Assembly (NCBI RefSeq): GCF_000182565.1
Contig: NW_015971544.1
Location: forward strand, 1,061,041 to 1,125,040
From: Spizellomyces punctatus DAOM BR117
Taxonomy: Eukaryota > Chytridiomycota > Chytridiomycetes > Spizellomycetales > Spizellomycetaceae
DNA: 64,000 bases
Direction of reading: 5' to 3'
Below the pieces are notes generated by a model that saw only the letters and a program-made list of their open reading frames with translations, was not told the DNA's origin and did not search any database. A program made the position numbers and the translations under genes. This document shows positions 1 through 12,517 of the stretch, piece after piece. How positions within the stretch are numbered: position 1 is the first letter of the stretch; each line of letters opens with the position of its first letter.

Positions 1-1852
1 AAAGGCCAATCAATGATTCGTCTATATCTTGGATCTCTGGACCTTCGGCGACGAGACCCGCCCGTTCGATTGGACGACAAACGTATTCCAGCGCAAATGG
101 CACCAGGAACATTTCGTTTAACTATATCTGCAAAGAACGCGGTGGGAGACCCTGCAATCTTCGATCTTCCGCTTTTAGAGCCCGTTCCGGAGCCAATTGT
201 GTTTTACGCGGAGAATTTTGAACAAGTCTCTCTGCAGTTTGATATCCACCCTGCATATGGGGAAGCGACAAAGAAAGCTCGGTTAATTGGCAGGGCCAGC
301 GCGCTTCTTTCCACTGTCAAAACGTCGCTATGGCAGGAAAAGACGCCACTGGGTGGGAGTGTTGATGTACCGATTATGAGCTCCCATAGTTTGGAGATCA
401 TTGGATCCGTGACATTTGAGTTTGTGGTTGTGAAGCCATTTGTGCATGGTAACCTTAAAGGAGATGGAGCGAGAACCTGGAGATCGCAAATGACCAAGGT
501 GCTGCCTGTATAATTTGCCCAGCACTAAAAGTCTTATTGATCAATCTGTTTGCCTTCACAGGTCGTTGGACACCGAGGATTGGGTATGAACAAGGCAGCT
601 CACGTAGCCAACGGACGCGGCCATCTACAGCTAGGGGAGAACACATTGCTCTCCTTCATCACGGCGGGTGCCTTGGGCGCCGAATATGTTGAATTCGGTG
701 CGTCATCAGTTGTATATTGTAGCCTTTCCAAAGAAACCATCCTGATGCATGTGGTTGACTACAGATGTGCAATTAACGAAGGATCTGGTTCCTGTACTGT
801 ACCATGACTGTAGGTTGTCTTCCTGGCGCTTGATGCAAGAAAAAATTCTCATCATTTTTCGTACAGTTAGGGTATGGGAAACCGGTTACCACCTACCTCT
901 AAGTGCCCTAACAGTGGAAGAATTCCTCGCCCTCCGACCTAAAGAACGGCCCTCCCGTAAACTTGCTTGGGCAACCAACGGACATTTGCGGCGCACCATG
1001 AGTATGAGCGATGCATCCGAAGAGAGTTTGAAGGCGGCTGATGAGCGGGCTTCATGGCCTACTCGTGGGAATGATGACGGGTCGGTTCAGTTACCATTCG
1101 CAACGTTGGAGGAGACGCTAAAGGTGACGGACATGTTTTATGCAGGGCTTGAATAGGTCATTCCCGGGCTGATTTTGCTTGGTTTGTTTCATTACAGAAA
1201 GTGCCAACAAAGATCGGGTTTAATGTTGAAGTCAAATATCCTAATTTACAGGAAGCCGAACAGGATGAGCTCCAAAATGCGGAAATCAATGTCTTCTGCG
1301 ACAAGATCTTGGAAGGTATCTTTGATAACGCTGGAGATAGGTATGGCCTTTCGATTGTGTGTGAGTGTGTGCAGACATCTATTCTTATGCTTACTGGACT
1401 GTGCTTATTAGAAATATATATTTCTCGTCCTTTCACCCGGAAGTCTGTTGGATGTTGAGTATGAAGCAGGTGACTTGTGCGTCGTTCTGCCCAACCATGA
1501 GATCGTAATATTTACACATCGTCATTGTTGCCTATTAAAAAAGAACCACTACCCCGTCTTTTTCTTAACCGAAGGTGGAACTGATACCACCTACGACGCT
1601 CGCTGCAATTCCCTCCTCGACGCCGTGCGATTCGCAACTCGAGCAGGATGTCTTGGCATCGTAACAAAGGTGGATCCGATTCTGGAAGCACCTGGGCTGA
1701 TTCGCGCCATAAGAGAAAGCGGGCTCCTGCTTTTTACCTATGGTGGTTTGAATAACGAGGTGGAGAATGCGAAATTGCAAAGGAGTTACGGGGTTGATGC
1801 TATAATCGTTGATAAAGTTAGGAGTGTTTTTACCGAATTCCAGAAAGTGTAG
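1..1852 (+). CDS. GDE1: Glycerophosphocholine phosphodiesterase, GDE1 type (3' part; 5' end outside window)
   Basis: Glycerophosphodiester phosphodiesterase that would cleave glycerophosphocholine to choline and glycerol-3-phosphate. Seven exons fit in phase: <1..498, 562..697, 765..809, 867..1123, 1198..1340, 1412..1469, 1544..1852. The first visible part is the linker that lies between ankyrin repeats and catalytic domain in GDE1 proteins, ending VVVKPF. The GDPD domain starts at exon 2 with VGHRGLG and GENT, followed by DVQLTKDLVPVLYHD, GFNVEVKYP, SSFHPEVC and PVFFLTEGG, and closes with a GIVTK...YGVDAIIVDKV barrel end. His, Arg, Glu and Asp residues expected for metal-dependent catalysis are present. 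The SPX and ankyrin regions of fungal GDE1 would lie upstream, so the gene is cut by the window edge rather than broken. Its 3' end faces the 3' end of the CCDC92-like gene 187 bp away. Confidence 0.93.
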
Positions 1853-2039
1853 ATGATTGTGTGGATATTTTGGGTAGAATAGGACTACGGTAGATGTTGT
1901 ATTGGACATTGTTTTGTATGAATTGGACTTGAATCATGAGAATTACTAGATCATGACAACGCCAATCGTTTATTCACCTAAGTATACTCAAACAACATAA
2001 TTGTCTTGCAAACTTTGCAAAGAAATCATCTCTTATTTC

Positions 2040-3270
2040 TTACAACCGTTCCTTCAAATCTCTCCACTGCTTTTCTCTCACCATCTTCGTCCCTGCCATT
2101 CTTTTTGACCATGTTGTATGTGGAGGTGGATCAGATACATAGGCTGGTGGATCGTCCACATGCAGTTCGTAGAGGGCTTCTGAGTATTCCACGACTATTT
2201 GTTCCGCTGCTGTTGATATGGGAAGCACTGGTTTGCTTGCTCTTGATCGAGACGATGGTCGTGGTGTGTCACCAGTAGTTGGTGGAGGTGTGGGTGCTGG
2301 TGGGCGAGGCGGAACTTGCTGTTGTTCCTGTTGTGTTGTTTCACTCCCTTTATCCTTTTCGCGATCAATGGGGCCTTGTCCCTTTCCGATCGGCGGTAAT
2401 GGATGGTTCTTGGTTTTGGTCCTTAGAGAAGCCTTGGAATGCACCGTATGTGTGGCAAGGGTGTATAATTCTTTCATATCCAGTTGCAATCCAGCAACGC
2501 TCAGGGCCTCTTGCACCAATTCACGCTCCGCCTTAAGATGGTCTATCTCAACCTGCTTCCGTTTGTTGTCCTCGTTGAGCCGGTCAATGAAGGCTGTGTA
2601 CTTCTTTTTCTGTTGGTCTAGGAGGAGATAGAGGTGGGGTTCGGATGGGTCTGTTGGTAATGAGGAACCTGTGATTTGAGTCTCTGGATGGTTGTGGGAG
2701 GGCTTCGGGTCAAATGTGTGGACAGATGCTTGCAATTTACTCGTTGTAGGGTCATGCACGTCTAAAATAATCTAGATGGTTATGCACTGCTAATGTGAGC
2801 CCTTAAAGCTGCAGTACTACTGTACCTCCACCGTCTGCCTTTGTTACAAGTCTCACCGAGAGGTCTGCTCGACATCAGGCGTTAAGCAACAATCTGGAAC
2901 AATATCATCTAGCCAAAACAGCACTGACAGTATTCATACCAGAACAAACACTCTGCAACCTTGTAATCTCGCTATGCAGTCCTTTCAGAACACCCGCATG
3001 CTCTTTCTGCAAAAACTCTATTGTCTTCTCTAACGATGTGATCTTCGCTAAAGCTCTTGCATGTGCTTGAGATGACACACTGCAGCAAGTCATTGTAGCT
3101 CGAATTCCAGTCTCTTGCATTGGTTGAAAGGATAGCCCCAGCTGGTTTAAGATTCGTCCTGCTGCATAACCGCTCCCTGTTTGTTGTTGCTGATGTTGTG
3201 GAAGACTGTATTCGGTTCCGCTGTGGAAAAGTGGTACAGGAAGTGGTGTAGTGGCAACGGCGGCAGGCAT
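2040..3270 (-). CDS. CCDC92/CCDC74-type coiled-coil protein (centriole/cilium associated)
   Basis: Two exons, complement(2040..2761, 2940..3270), join in phase and give 350 aa. Residues about 80-105 carry IEFLQKEHAGVLKGLHSEI, the hallmark of the CCDC92/CCDC74 N-terminal domain, which in animals localises to the centriole-cilium interface. A second predicted coiled coil (KKKYTAFIDRLNEDNKRKQ onward) follows the intron, then a Pro-rich, low-complexity stretch and a basic C-terminus. The domain match is the main basis for the call; the rest of the protein is not recognised. Presence of this family fits a fungus that makes flagellated zoospores. It is head to head with the PP2A catalytic gene, the start codons 733 bp apart. 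Confidence 0.75.
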
Positions 3271-4003
3271 GAGTCGTCAGATACAGTAGAAATGAGACCG
3301 ACAGGGGCGCGAAACAAGAAAAAGCACGAGGTTCAAGAATGTTGATAAATGTAAACGGGGTTTATACAGTCGATTGGGGTTTTGTTAGTAACTGATTCAT
3401 TTTAGTTGCCCGTGAGCGTGGAACGAGGGTCTTGCGATGAGTTTATAACTATGCTGTCCCTTTGCATCAAAATATGTACAATCACAGCAGTCACCGGCAC
3501 ACTTTGTATTGTAAAGCCTTAAATCGCTCCCATCGTTGACCATCCGTCCCTTGTTATATGTCAACAGCGAGCAGCACAAGGTGCAAGCGAAAACGATCTT
3601 TATCCCGACCATTACATAAGCATTGTGGCAAACGGATGGCTGCATGTGGCGGGTGCTGGCTGTTCAGTCCAAAAGTCGCGAAAGAAGGACGCACTTTTCA
3701 CCAAAACAAGCCGAGCTGCACAATAATAGAACGGGCGAGTTGAAATTTCCATCCCGTTTGGCAGAATCATTCTTCCCATCGGGGCGTCTTACTCTACGAC
3801 CTTTTGAAGGATTTCCCCTCTCGTCACGTCGGGCTCATAATTTCTAGCCCATCAATAAACTTTTTGGTTGGTACACGGCCGAACGCGGTGCGCTGCAAAA
3901 GACGAAATCACCAGCGTGTCGGAGATGGGATCGTAGCTTGATAGTACTTGCTCAAAACATTCACACTATCTTGTATAGGCACCCCCTTTTTATTAAACCA
4001 ACC
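3271..4003. promoter_or_regulatory. Divergent 5' spacer between CCDC92-like gene and PP2A
   Basis: No convincing coding sequence on either strand. The spacer separates two outward-facing start codons and must hold both promoters. Short open frames here lack family resemblance and splice partners. Confidence 0.5.
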
Positions 4004-5388
<1,385 letters not shown>

Positions 5389-5860
5389 AAATTAAATCCC
5401 TCAAATTACCCAAAACGGATTTCATCACTCTGTTTTCTTTTTCTAAAAGGCAGTGATTGTACAGTTTTTGAAGCTTTCGCCTGCCTTTGGCTGACTTGGA
5501 TGTGTGCTTGGGAGTTATGGGCTGTGCCCTGTCGGTTCTATCGTTATTACGACGCTTGGCCTGATTACATAGGCTGGGATTGAGAAGGAGAGCTGTATTT
5601 TGCTGCGAGTGGTGCTGTAACTCGTTTGCAATTTGATAGCAACAGTTTGAGCCTTCGAGGTGTAATATACCGATGTTCTTCGTTGAGGTGTGAAATCGTC
5701 CTGCTCTCTGTCGATGCATGTTTTGACGATGATTGGGGAGCAAAGGGGACAACCAAGGATGGTCACTGATAAGTTCGCCACAAACGTGGAATACACTAGT
5801 TGCATAGTTTTGGCTGTTCCCATATTTGTACATCACACTCTCAATCGCGCAAAAACACAT
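5389..5860. other. Convergent 3' spacer (PP2A / SmD2)
   Basis: Tail-to-tail spacer of 472 bp holding both 3' UTRs. The open frames on the minus strand have no recognisable content and no matching splice partners. Confidence 0.5.
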
Positions 5861-6501
5861 TTACACAATATTCCTCAACACCAATACAACTATAAGGTGA
5901 AAGGGAAGCAGAACCGGATCAATATAGATTCAACAAAACATCATCAACAAAACCACAATGCACCCACCGGAATCTCCTCGTAAAAACATCTTTGATATAA
6001 AGCGGTCCTTGTTGATCGGCTTGGCCTTCTTCACCCCCTTTCCAGTCTTTGGTGTCTCTGCCAAATTAAAGTGTCAACCAATATGCGCCATTTGGGTAAA
6101 ACATAATAGTTCCCAAAAAAACCAACCTGTCCACATCTCCTTTACGTTCTCCAAAACCATGTTACAGTGCCGGTCACTAGATTCGCAAATGGTGAGCTCA
6201 ACGAAATTCTCGCACTACGATCAGTTGCGTTGTAGATATGCGTACAAAGCTTTTACTCGAGCAAGCAGTTTACGATTGTTTCGACACATGATTAAGATTT
6301 GAGAGTTGTTTTTGACAGACTAGATAGAGAGATGCTTTAATAACCATATTCCTCGGTGCACGTTGACGAAGCGAGGTAGGTTGCGTTGCACACAATAATG
6401 TTTACCTGCGTCAATACGGACAATGGTCCTGTTTGGAACTCGGCTTCCTCTTGGGCAGCGAGTTCCGCTTCTGTCATTTCGCTCTTTGCTTTTGCAGACA
6501 T
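5861..6501 (-). CDS. SMD2: Small nuclear ribonucleoprotein Sm D2
   Basis: Core Sm-ring protein of U1, U2, U4 and U5 snRNPs. Five exons, complement(5861..5889, 5968..6057, 6127..6176, 6246..6319, 6406..6501), give 112 aa, the normal SmD2 size. The N-terminus carries the family pattern KSEMTEAEL...TGPLSVL. The Sm1 motif is spread over three exons ([29 protein letters not shown]), and Sm2 ends [10 protein letters not shown] then VVLVLRN. The gene has four introns in a 339-nt coding region, so no single open frame reveals it. Its start codon lies 203 bp from that of the CINP-like gene, head to head. Confidence 0.96.
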
Positions 6502-6704
6502 TTTTGAACGATGCTAGGGAAAGTTGTGTGTGTCGTGTGCTATTTTGCGGCTGGTGAGAGAGGATGGGGATGGGACTGGGATGTTGATCTGACCTGTGGG
6601 TCTCGTTGAGCTTGCCCCTCCAAGTCTTGTTGTCTTGGCAACCACGCACAGTCAACTGCAGCACCTCATCAGTTCCAATAACTGACCTTTCCACCCAAGA
6701 GCTC

Positions 6705-7534
6705 ATGAGTGTCGCTGGGACATATCAAACACTCTCCTCAGTTCAACGCGCTGTTCGTACGGCCTGGACCGATCTTAAATATCACAGAACGTCATGGCAA
6801 GACCTCTCCGATGACGGCACGGGAGTCGCGAACAAGCTGCTGAATCTTGTTTTGAAGAAAAAGTAAGGTACGTTTTTAAGCTGTGCGTCACTCTCAAAAG
6901 TGCACACAGCACTTATTGGTTGACAGATATGCCCGTGAAACCACAGCGTGGACTCCAGGGTTGTCTGAATTTGAGGGAGTTACGGAGGAATATGAGAAGA
7001 AGTTGGAGGAAGCATTGAAGGCGCCCCTGGACGAGCTAAACGAGATTATCGTACGATTGGTAGGTCTTGGCTGGCAAGCATTGCAGCAGATATTCTTTCT
7101 GTGTTAGTAATAGCTGCACACAACATTCACAGACGCAACTGCTAAGGAAGATGCAAATTCTCTACCTCCAACTCGAAACCTTGATTGATGATACATCGAA
7201 TAATGTTGGAGAACGGTATGCATATGAAACACCTCTATTTAGAAGCCAAACACTCGAAGGACATGGTATGCACAGCCTGTCTCCCGTTAGTTCTCTACTC
7301 CATAATAACTGGCTTGTATGATCAGTTGGCCTTTTCCGGAAGACGATAGACATGTATGCGACGGAATTGAGTCTCAAGCGACGAATAGCAGAATCCTTGC
7401 CGAATCTACGCGATCGACGAGAAGCTATGTTTCATTTGACTGCATGGCTGCAGGAGCCGTACCTAGACCTCGAAGCCTTACGCGAAATAGACGGTATATG
7501 GGAACTGGAGAGCTCAGTGGAGGGTGGTTCTTAG
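6705..7534 (+). CDS. CINP: CINP-like protein (cyclin-dependent kinase 2-interacting protein family)
   Basis: Four exons, 6705..6862, 6927..7059, 7133..7265, 7326..7534, encode 210 aa, close to animal CINP. Similarity is collinear: a helical N-terminal half with WQDLSDDGTGVANKLLNL, a central region with MQILYLQLETL, a TPLF motif matching the PLF of CINP, then MYATELSLKRRIAESL and the C-terminal FHLTAWLQEPYLD, which corresponds to the YLSMWVHQPY block. Animal CINP binds Cdk2/Cdc7 and ATRIP and also acts in ribosome maturation; the role here is inferred from the family only. It shares a short divergent spacer with SmD2 and faces the V-ATPase gene tail to tail. Confidence 0.72.
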
Positions 7535-7897
7535 TCTGCAAAAATTTTGTAGTGCCTGAGGGTTCAATTTTCTCTTGTGATGCGCGGAGAACTGTTCATC
7601 GTTAGGTTTGTGGTGCTGTGTACATATTGAAAATTTGACGTAATGCGATGACACCGATAATGCGCGGACTAAGTGAATGAGGCAAATATTATTCCATTTC
7701 TTGACAATGTCTCTGTCCAATGTCCAAACCGCCATTCAAATCGTTTCAAGAGATTTCAAGAGTACGGGACGCGATCTATTGATGTATCCAACGTAGGAGA
7801 CGCCAGAAACCCGTCCTCACAATGTTGAAACATTTCTCACCGCCCGAGGAGTATAACCTGCATTGTACATCCCACTGCTAAACGCGTCAGGTATATT
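7535..7897. other. Convergent 3' spacer (CINP-like / VMA3)
   Basis: 363 bp between two stop codons. No gene seen. Confidence 0.5.
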
Positions 7898-8851
7898 TTA
7901 GCAGCCAAGAGATGGGTCCGCTTTGGTGTTCAAGATCAACGCGACTGCACGCAAAATAGGTTAAGAGGTGAGGACAGACAAAGGGCAGAAAAGCTACATA
8001 CCAATAAGCCCGTAAAGACCCAAAACTTCCGCAAAAATGAGGATCAAGATCATACCTAAAGCGAATTGTAATTAGCACGCAGGAAAGCCCTGTTGGACAA
8101 GATTACTTCTACTCACCAACAAAGAGACGGGGTTGTTGGGCCGTTCCACGGACACCTGCGTCACCCACAACACCAATGGCGAAACCAGCGGCCAACCCGC
8201 TCAAGCCAACGCTAAGACCAGCGGCAAGTTGAATGAATCCGGCAAAGAGGGACATTTTTGGTTGTACTGAAACAGAGATTCTTCATAAGATGCCACGATC
8301 ATGTCGCACGTCCGCATTGATGAAGCTACTCACGGCCACCGCTGAGCAACACGGATACGACCAACCCGTAAATACCAATGATACCAGCCTGCACGAGAAA
8401 TTATTACTGATGTGCCCAAAAGAAATATCCTGACACAAGTTTGACCATACCATAACAACGGGGACAATGTTCTTGGTGATCAACTCGGGCCTCATGATAC
8501 CCATAACAGAGATACCGACACCGGACTTTGCGGTTCCGTAAGCAGCTCCGAAACCTGTTTTGAGGAACAGAAATTCCATAAGCTCCAGGTTCAAGACTGG
8601 ATGAAGAGTACGAGCTCTGCTGTCCACGACATCTCCCTGCAGGAAGAGTTGTGCTGGACACGCTTGATGATGATGAGACTTACAGCTGAAAACGATGGCG
8701 GCAGTGCATCCCATAGCTCCAAAGAAGGGGCTACATCAGACAACGATACAACGTCAGCGTTGAGTTTTTCATTACGTGACCCAATATCAACGCGTAAAAA
8801 ACAGATACTCCACCTGTAAACAGGGCAACCCTCAGTAAACGTAGTCGACAT
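7898..8851 (-). CDS. VMA3: V-type ATPase proteolipid subunit c
   Basis: Membrane-rotor proteolipid that carries protons through the V0 sector of the vacuolar ATPase. Seven exons, complement(7898..7944, 8002..8055, 8117..8266, 8334..8388, 8451..8554, 8684..8730, 8814..8851), total 164 aa, the standard length. Four transmembrane helices are readable: [16 protein letters not shown], then [40 protein letters not shown], and the helix-4 block [20 protein letters not shown], whose Glu is the proton carrier. The signatures [10 protein letters not shown] and [17 protein letters not shown] are complete. Six introns interrupt a 495-nt coding region. The start codon lies 418 bp from that of SF3b10. Confidence 0.97.
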
Positions 8852-9269
8852 CTTGATTGGCTAAAAACGAGAGGAATAGGGTATGTATTGTGTGCACAAA
8901 GAGGCTAGACAAGTCGCTTGAACAAGAGTGCTTTGTTTCTGAGGCACGAGTATGCAAGACTGCGCTTGAAAATACGCGAAGGATGAAATGTACAGATGGT
9001 CGATGGGATGAAAATCCAACTCCGCGCGAGACCAAACGACGGAAAGCGTTGGGGGGAGTCCAAAGCGCCTCCTTGAATTTCGTCGTGGATGGGCTTAGTA
9101 AGGCTGGAAGGCCCGCAGTTGAGATTTCCATATATGGCTATATACATGTGGCACATTGTGGCTAGGGTTGCCTACTGGTCTGAACAAGGAAGTCAGCTTT
9201 GTTCGTCGTTCGTTCGTTTTACTGTCCAAAATCATCAGCAATTTCCTTTTGGCAAAAACGAGCAAAGCC
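8852..9269. promoter_or_regulatory. Divergent 5' spacer (VMA3 / SF3b10)
   Basis: 418 bp between outward-facing starts. Short open frames on both strands look random. Confidence 0.45.
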
Positions 9270-9724
9270 ATGTCCACAGCCGCCATGAACATGAACGCTC
9301 AGCTTGAGCACTGTGAGTAGTTTGTATAGGTATGCTTTTACCGTACTAACTACTGATCTCTTGTAATTATCCCTGTAGTGCAGTCCAAGCATGTCGGAAC
9401 AGGGCATGCCGACACCAACAAATTGTGAGCTTTTTTTCTTTGTCTGAGCATCAAACACTACAAGTGACTTTCTAACCACTATTCTGACCAGTGAGTGGGC
9501 AGTCAACCAGCATCGGGATACATACGCATCAGTTATTGGCCACAACACTTTGATCGCTTATTCGGCAGTGGCAGAGAATGAGAGTATTGGGAGAAAAAAG
9601 TTTGAAATGATTGAAAAAATGCTACAGCCATGGTGCGTTTCACATCGGGGGAATGCTATGCTTGGCGTACTGTGCTAACTTTATATCGTAATGTAGCGGT
9701 CTTCCCGTACCACGAGACGACTAA
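9270..9724 (+). CDS. SF3B5: Splicing factor SF3b subunit 5 (SF3b10 / Ysf3)
   Basis: Small subunit of the SF3b complex of U2 snRNP. Four exons, 9270..9312, 9379..9424, 9492..9632, 9697..9724, encode 85 aa. After a short variable N-terminus the protein follows the family closely: QLEHLQSKHVGTGHADTNKFE, then AVNQHRDTYAS, HNTLIAYSAVAENES and MIEKMLQPCGLP. The length matches human SF3B5 (86 aa). All three introns are 59-67 nt. Confidence 0.96.
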
Positions 9725-9906
9725 TGATAGAATTTTTTCCCTCATGATTGCTTGCAAGAGGATCTGTACATAGTTCAAGTAGCGTGTCGATGAGTTGACG
9801 ATGTATAATACTTTGGAGATGGCAGAGTAGAAGAGAATAAAGTCGCAAATTCCAAAATGTAACCTAATAGCACAATTACAAGCCTGTGACTACCTAAGGA
9901 CGAAAT

Positions 9907-11973
9907 CTAAATCTTGGTCAACGCATCCAAAAATCCCCTAGTTACATCCGCAATAATCGTTCTGTCCGGAACACTTGCTGCTGTTCCATAGATGGCTGCC
10001 ACATCGCCGTTACCCGCCTTGGGATCTTTACGAATTTGACCAACCGCTTCACGAAGATCTGCAAGCAAGGCGTCCGCAGAGTTACGGGTGAGCATGGTGC
10101 ACGCGATGTGAATTGCTGGTGGGTTTTGGAGAATGTTTAGATGCCAGTGTTTTCTAGACAAGAGGTCGGCCACTGCATAAGTGCTGATCGGTGCCTTTGC
10201 AGCGAAAGCCACGACAGATACGACAGGATCTCCAACCAGCTGGAGACCTTCAATTTCCTGAACCCTATTTGCATGGTGTCAGCTAAAAGGGTTTCTGAAC
10301 TCCGTTAAAATATAAAGCGGCGAATACCCTTTTTTGATTTTCCGAGCAGTCTTCATGATTTGCTGGGTGGATTTTATATATCCATCTTCGCCAAAGTGAA
10401 CCAAGGCCGCCCAACATCCAGCAACCAATGACCCAGGCCTAGACCCAGCGATGGTGGGTGATGCATAGATACCGCCTACATTCGAGTATTTAGTACATGT
10501 GTGAAACGCCGATACTGCCATATTTCACATCACACACCCGGCCATTCCGTCGTCACGAAATATTGATGGTCCCTAATGTCCTTGGACCGGTACATGATCA
10601 CGGAAGATCCCTTTGGCGCGAACCCGTACTTGTGCGTGTCGACCGAAATTGAAGTAACGCCATCCACACGGAAATCACATGGATGCTCCAGAGGATAGCC
10701 TGCCTTTTCTAAGAATGGTACGATAAAGCCACCTAGGCAGCAGTCCACATGCATCCCTATCTTGTGCTTCTTCGCCAGAGCTGCAAGGGCCGGGATGTCG
10801 TCTACGATGCCATGAGGGAAATTGGGGGCTGATCCGGCAAGCTAGTCGGGCAAGTTAGTGGATACACCAGAAAAGAACTGGGAATCTAGTAAGTTGCTCA
10901 CCATAATGGTGTTCCGGTTAATTGCGCGAGCCACCTTGCTGACGTCCACTTTCCCGGTAATAGGGTCAATGGGAATGTGAACAATCTTGACTCCAAAGTA
11001 GCTTTCGGCTTTGTCAAAGGCCGCATGGATAGTCACGGGAAGCACCCTGCACGCTAAGTTATAATCGTATTCTACCATTGCAGGTCTGGAGGGGTACCTA
11101 CATCTCGGGCTCAGTCACGCCGCGTTTGACCCTTGCCATATCACGGTAGGCTTTGACAGCCATGAGCAAACTTTCTGTTCCACCGGACGTTACGCTACCA
11201 CATCCACTGTCGGGGGCGTTGTACATGCGAAGAACCATAGATACAACCTCAGCCTCCATCCTACGTATCCCCGGAAAGATTTCGGGGTGTAAAGGCTATA
11301 TTGAACGTGAAGAATAGGTTTGCGATTGCCTGTTTAGATGTACGGCGAACATTCCGATTGACGTACGTTGGTGACTGTGAAGCGTGCGAATGCATCGGTG
11401 ATCAGCGAGGATACTTCCTCACCACCGTGATAGATGGCACCAGAAACTTTTCCTTCCTTCCAATCAACATCGCCCATTTTCTGATAACTTTGATACAAAA
11501 ATATTAGAATGTTAATGTAAGCATGCGATACAGATCATTGCCGCTTACCGATCCAGTTCCGCACGAACTTCTGCCGGACTGAGTCCCTTGGAGGGCAGCG
11601 TCCGATAGATCTTCTCACCAGGAGTATACTGGACGACTTTCTTTTCAATGCTCTGTATTTGCTTAGCAACTTCACTTTTAACCATATCGTTTGCACCCGG
11701 GATGCTCTTTCTCGTCAAAGTAATGAGGATCTAGACACACGCTATTTACATGAGTTTATTTCCGCCTCTTTTGACAGGGACCTCACATACCTGCAGGATG
11801 TGCTTCACATAGTCTCTAATAGCCTCGCCGGGTCCCTTTACAGCAACTTTGAGAGCTATGGCAGTAGCATAACGGTACACAAATATGAGGAAGACGACAT
11901 TTTTGAACAAAGCGATGTAAGGTTTGGAGGTGGCCGTTGCCACCGCGGCATTGAACTTTTGAACAAGCGACAT
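9907..11973 (-). CDS. DPL1: Sphingosine-1-phosphate lyase
   Basis: PLP-dependent enzyme of the ER membrane that splits long-chain base phosphates into phosphoethanolamine and a fatty aldehyde. Eight exons, complement(9907..10264, 10328..10475, 10538..10841, 10902..11046, 11102..11295, 11367..11487, 11549..11730, 11791..11973), encode 544 aa. The N-terminus has a membrane segment ([19 protein letters not shown]). The group II decarboxylase-like fold is clear: [50 protein letters not shown], and the PLP site [15 protein letters not shown] with the Schiff-base lysine near residue 346. The ATG at 11973 is chosen; the in-frame GTG just upstream is not a eukaryotic start. Confidence 0.96.
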
Positions 11974-12517
11974 TGTCACTAATAATATACGGATGTTTAG
12001 TTGAATAGCTTTGAGAAACAGGACTATGGAGTATGATAATACCTTTCTGCCCCAACCAAAAGCTTGCGAGATGCGTCGTGGTCTGCGTTTATCCGCTGTG
12101 ATCGCTTACTTCATCCGCACTAGTGGCACAGCGTTCAAAGCGACTGGAATGGGAGTATGAAGGTGTTTTGTGTACGGATGCACATGAGAACCGCAAAGTG
12201 AACATGGCGGTAGATATCATGGCAATGAAGGTGTAGAAGGAATTGGAAGTAAGCGATAGATGCCTCACATACATCGGATGTAGAAGACGCTAAAGTCCTA
12301 GTTTATGTATTATAAATTCATTGCAATTGCATACACCAAGAACAAACGACTTTCTGCTACTAAAGGATGTCCTTGTCTATGAGATGCCATGACGATTGAT
12401 CTTCTTGTCCAAACCTTGAATGAACCCAAAGGATAAAGTGCAATCCTCATTCTTGTTGCAAATTGAGTTCCGTCGTCAAGATCCAAGTCCCGACGACTAA
12501 GCACGCTGACTCACACC
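11974..12517. promoter_or_regulatory. Divergent 5' spacer (DPL1 / PIM1)
   Basis: 544 bp between outward-facing starts, with no supported gene. It may include a short 5' UTR intron for either gene, but I cannot show one. Confidence 0.4.

Noticed and set aside
2218-2631. 137-aa plus-strand ORF
   Set aside because: Antisense shadow of the coiled-coil exon of the CCDC92-like gene; low-complexity Gly/Cys/Ser composition.
7216-7242. A possible 27-nt intron in the CINP-like gene
   Set aside because: GT and AG ends exist, but the segment is in frame, encodes TPLF, which matches the CINP family, and is too short for splicing.
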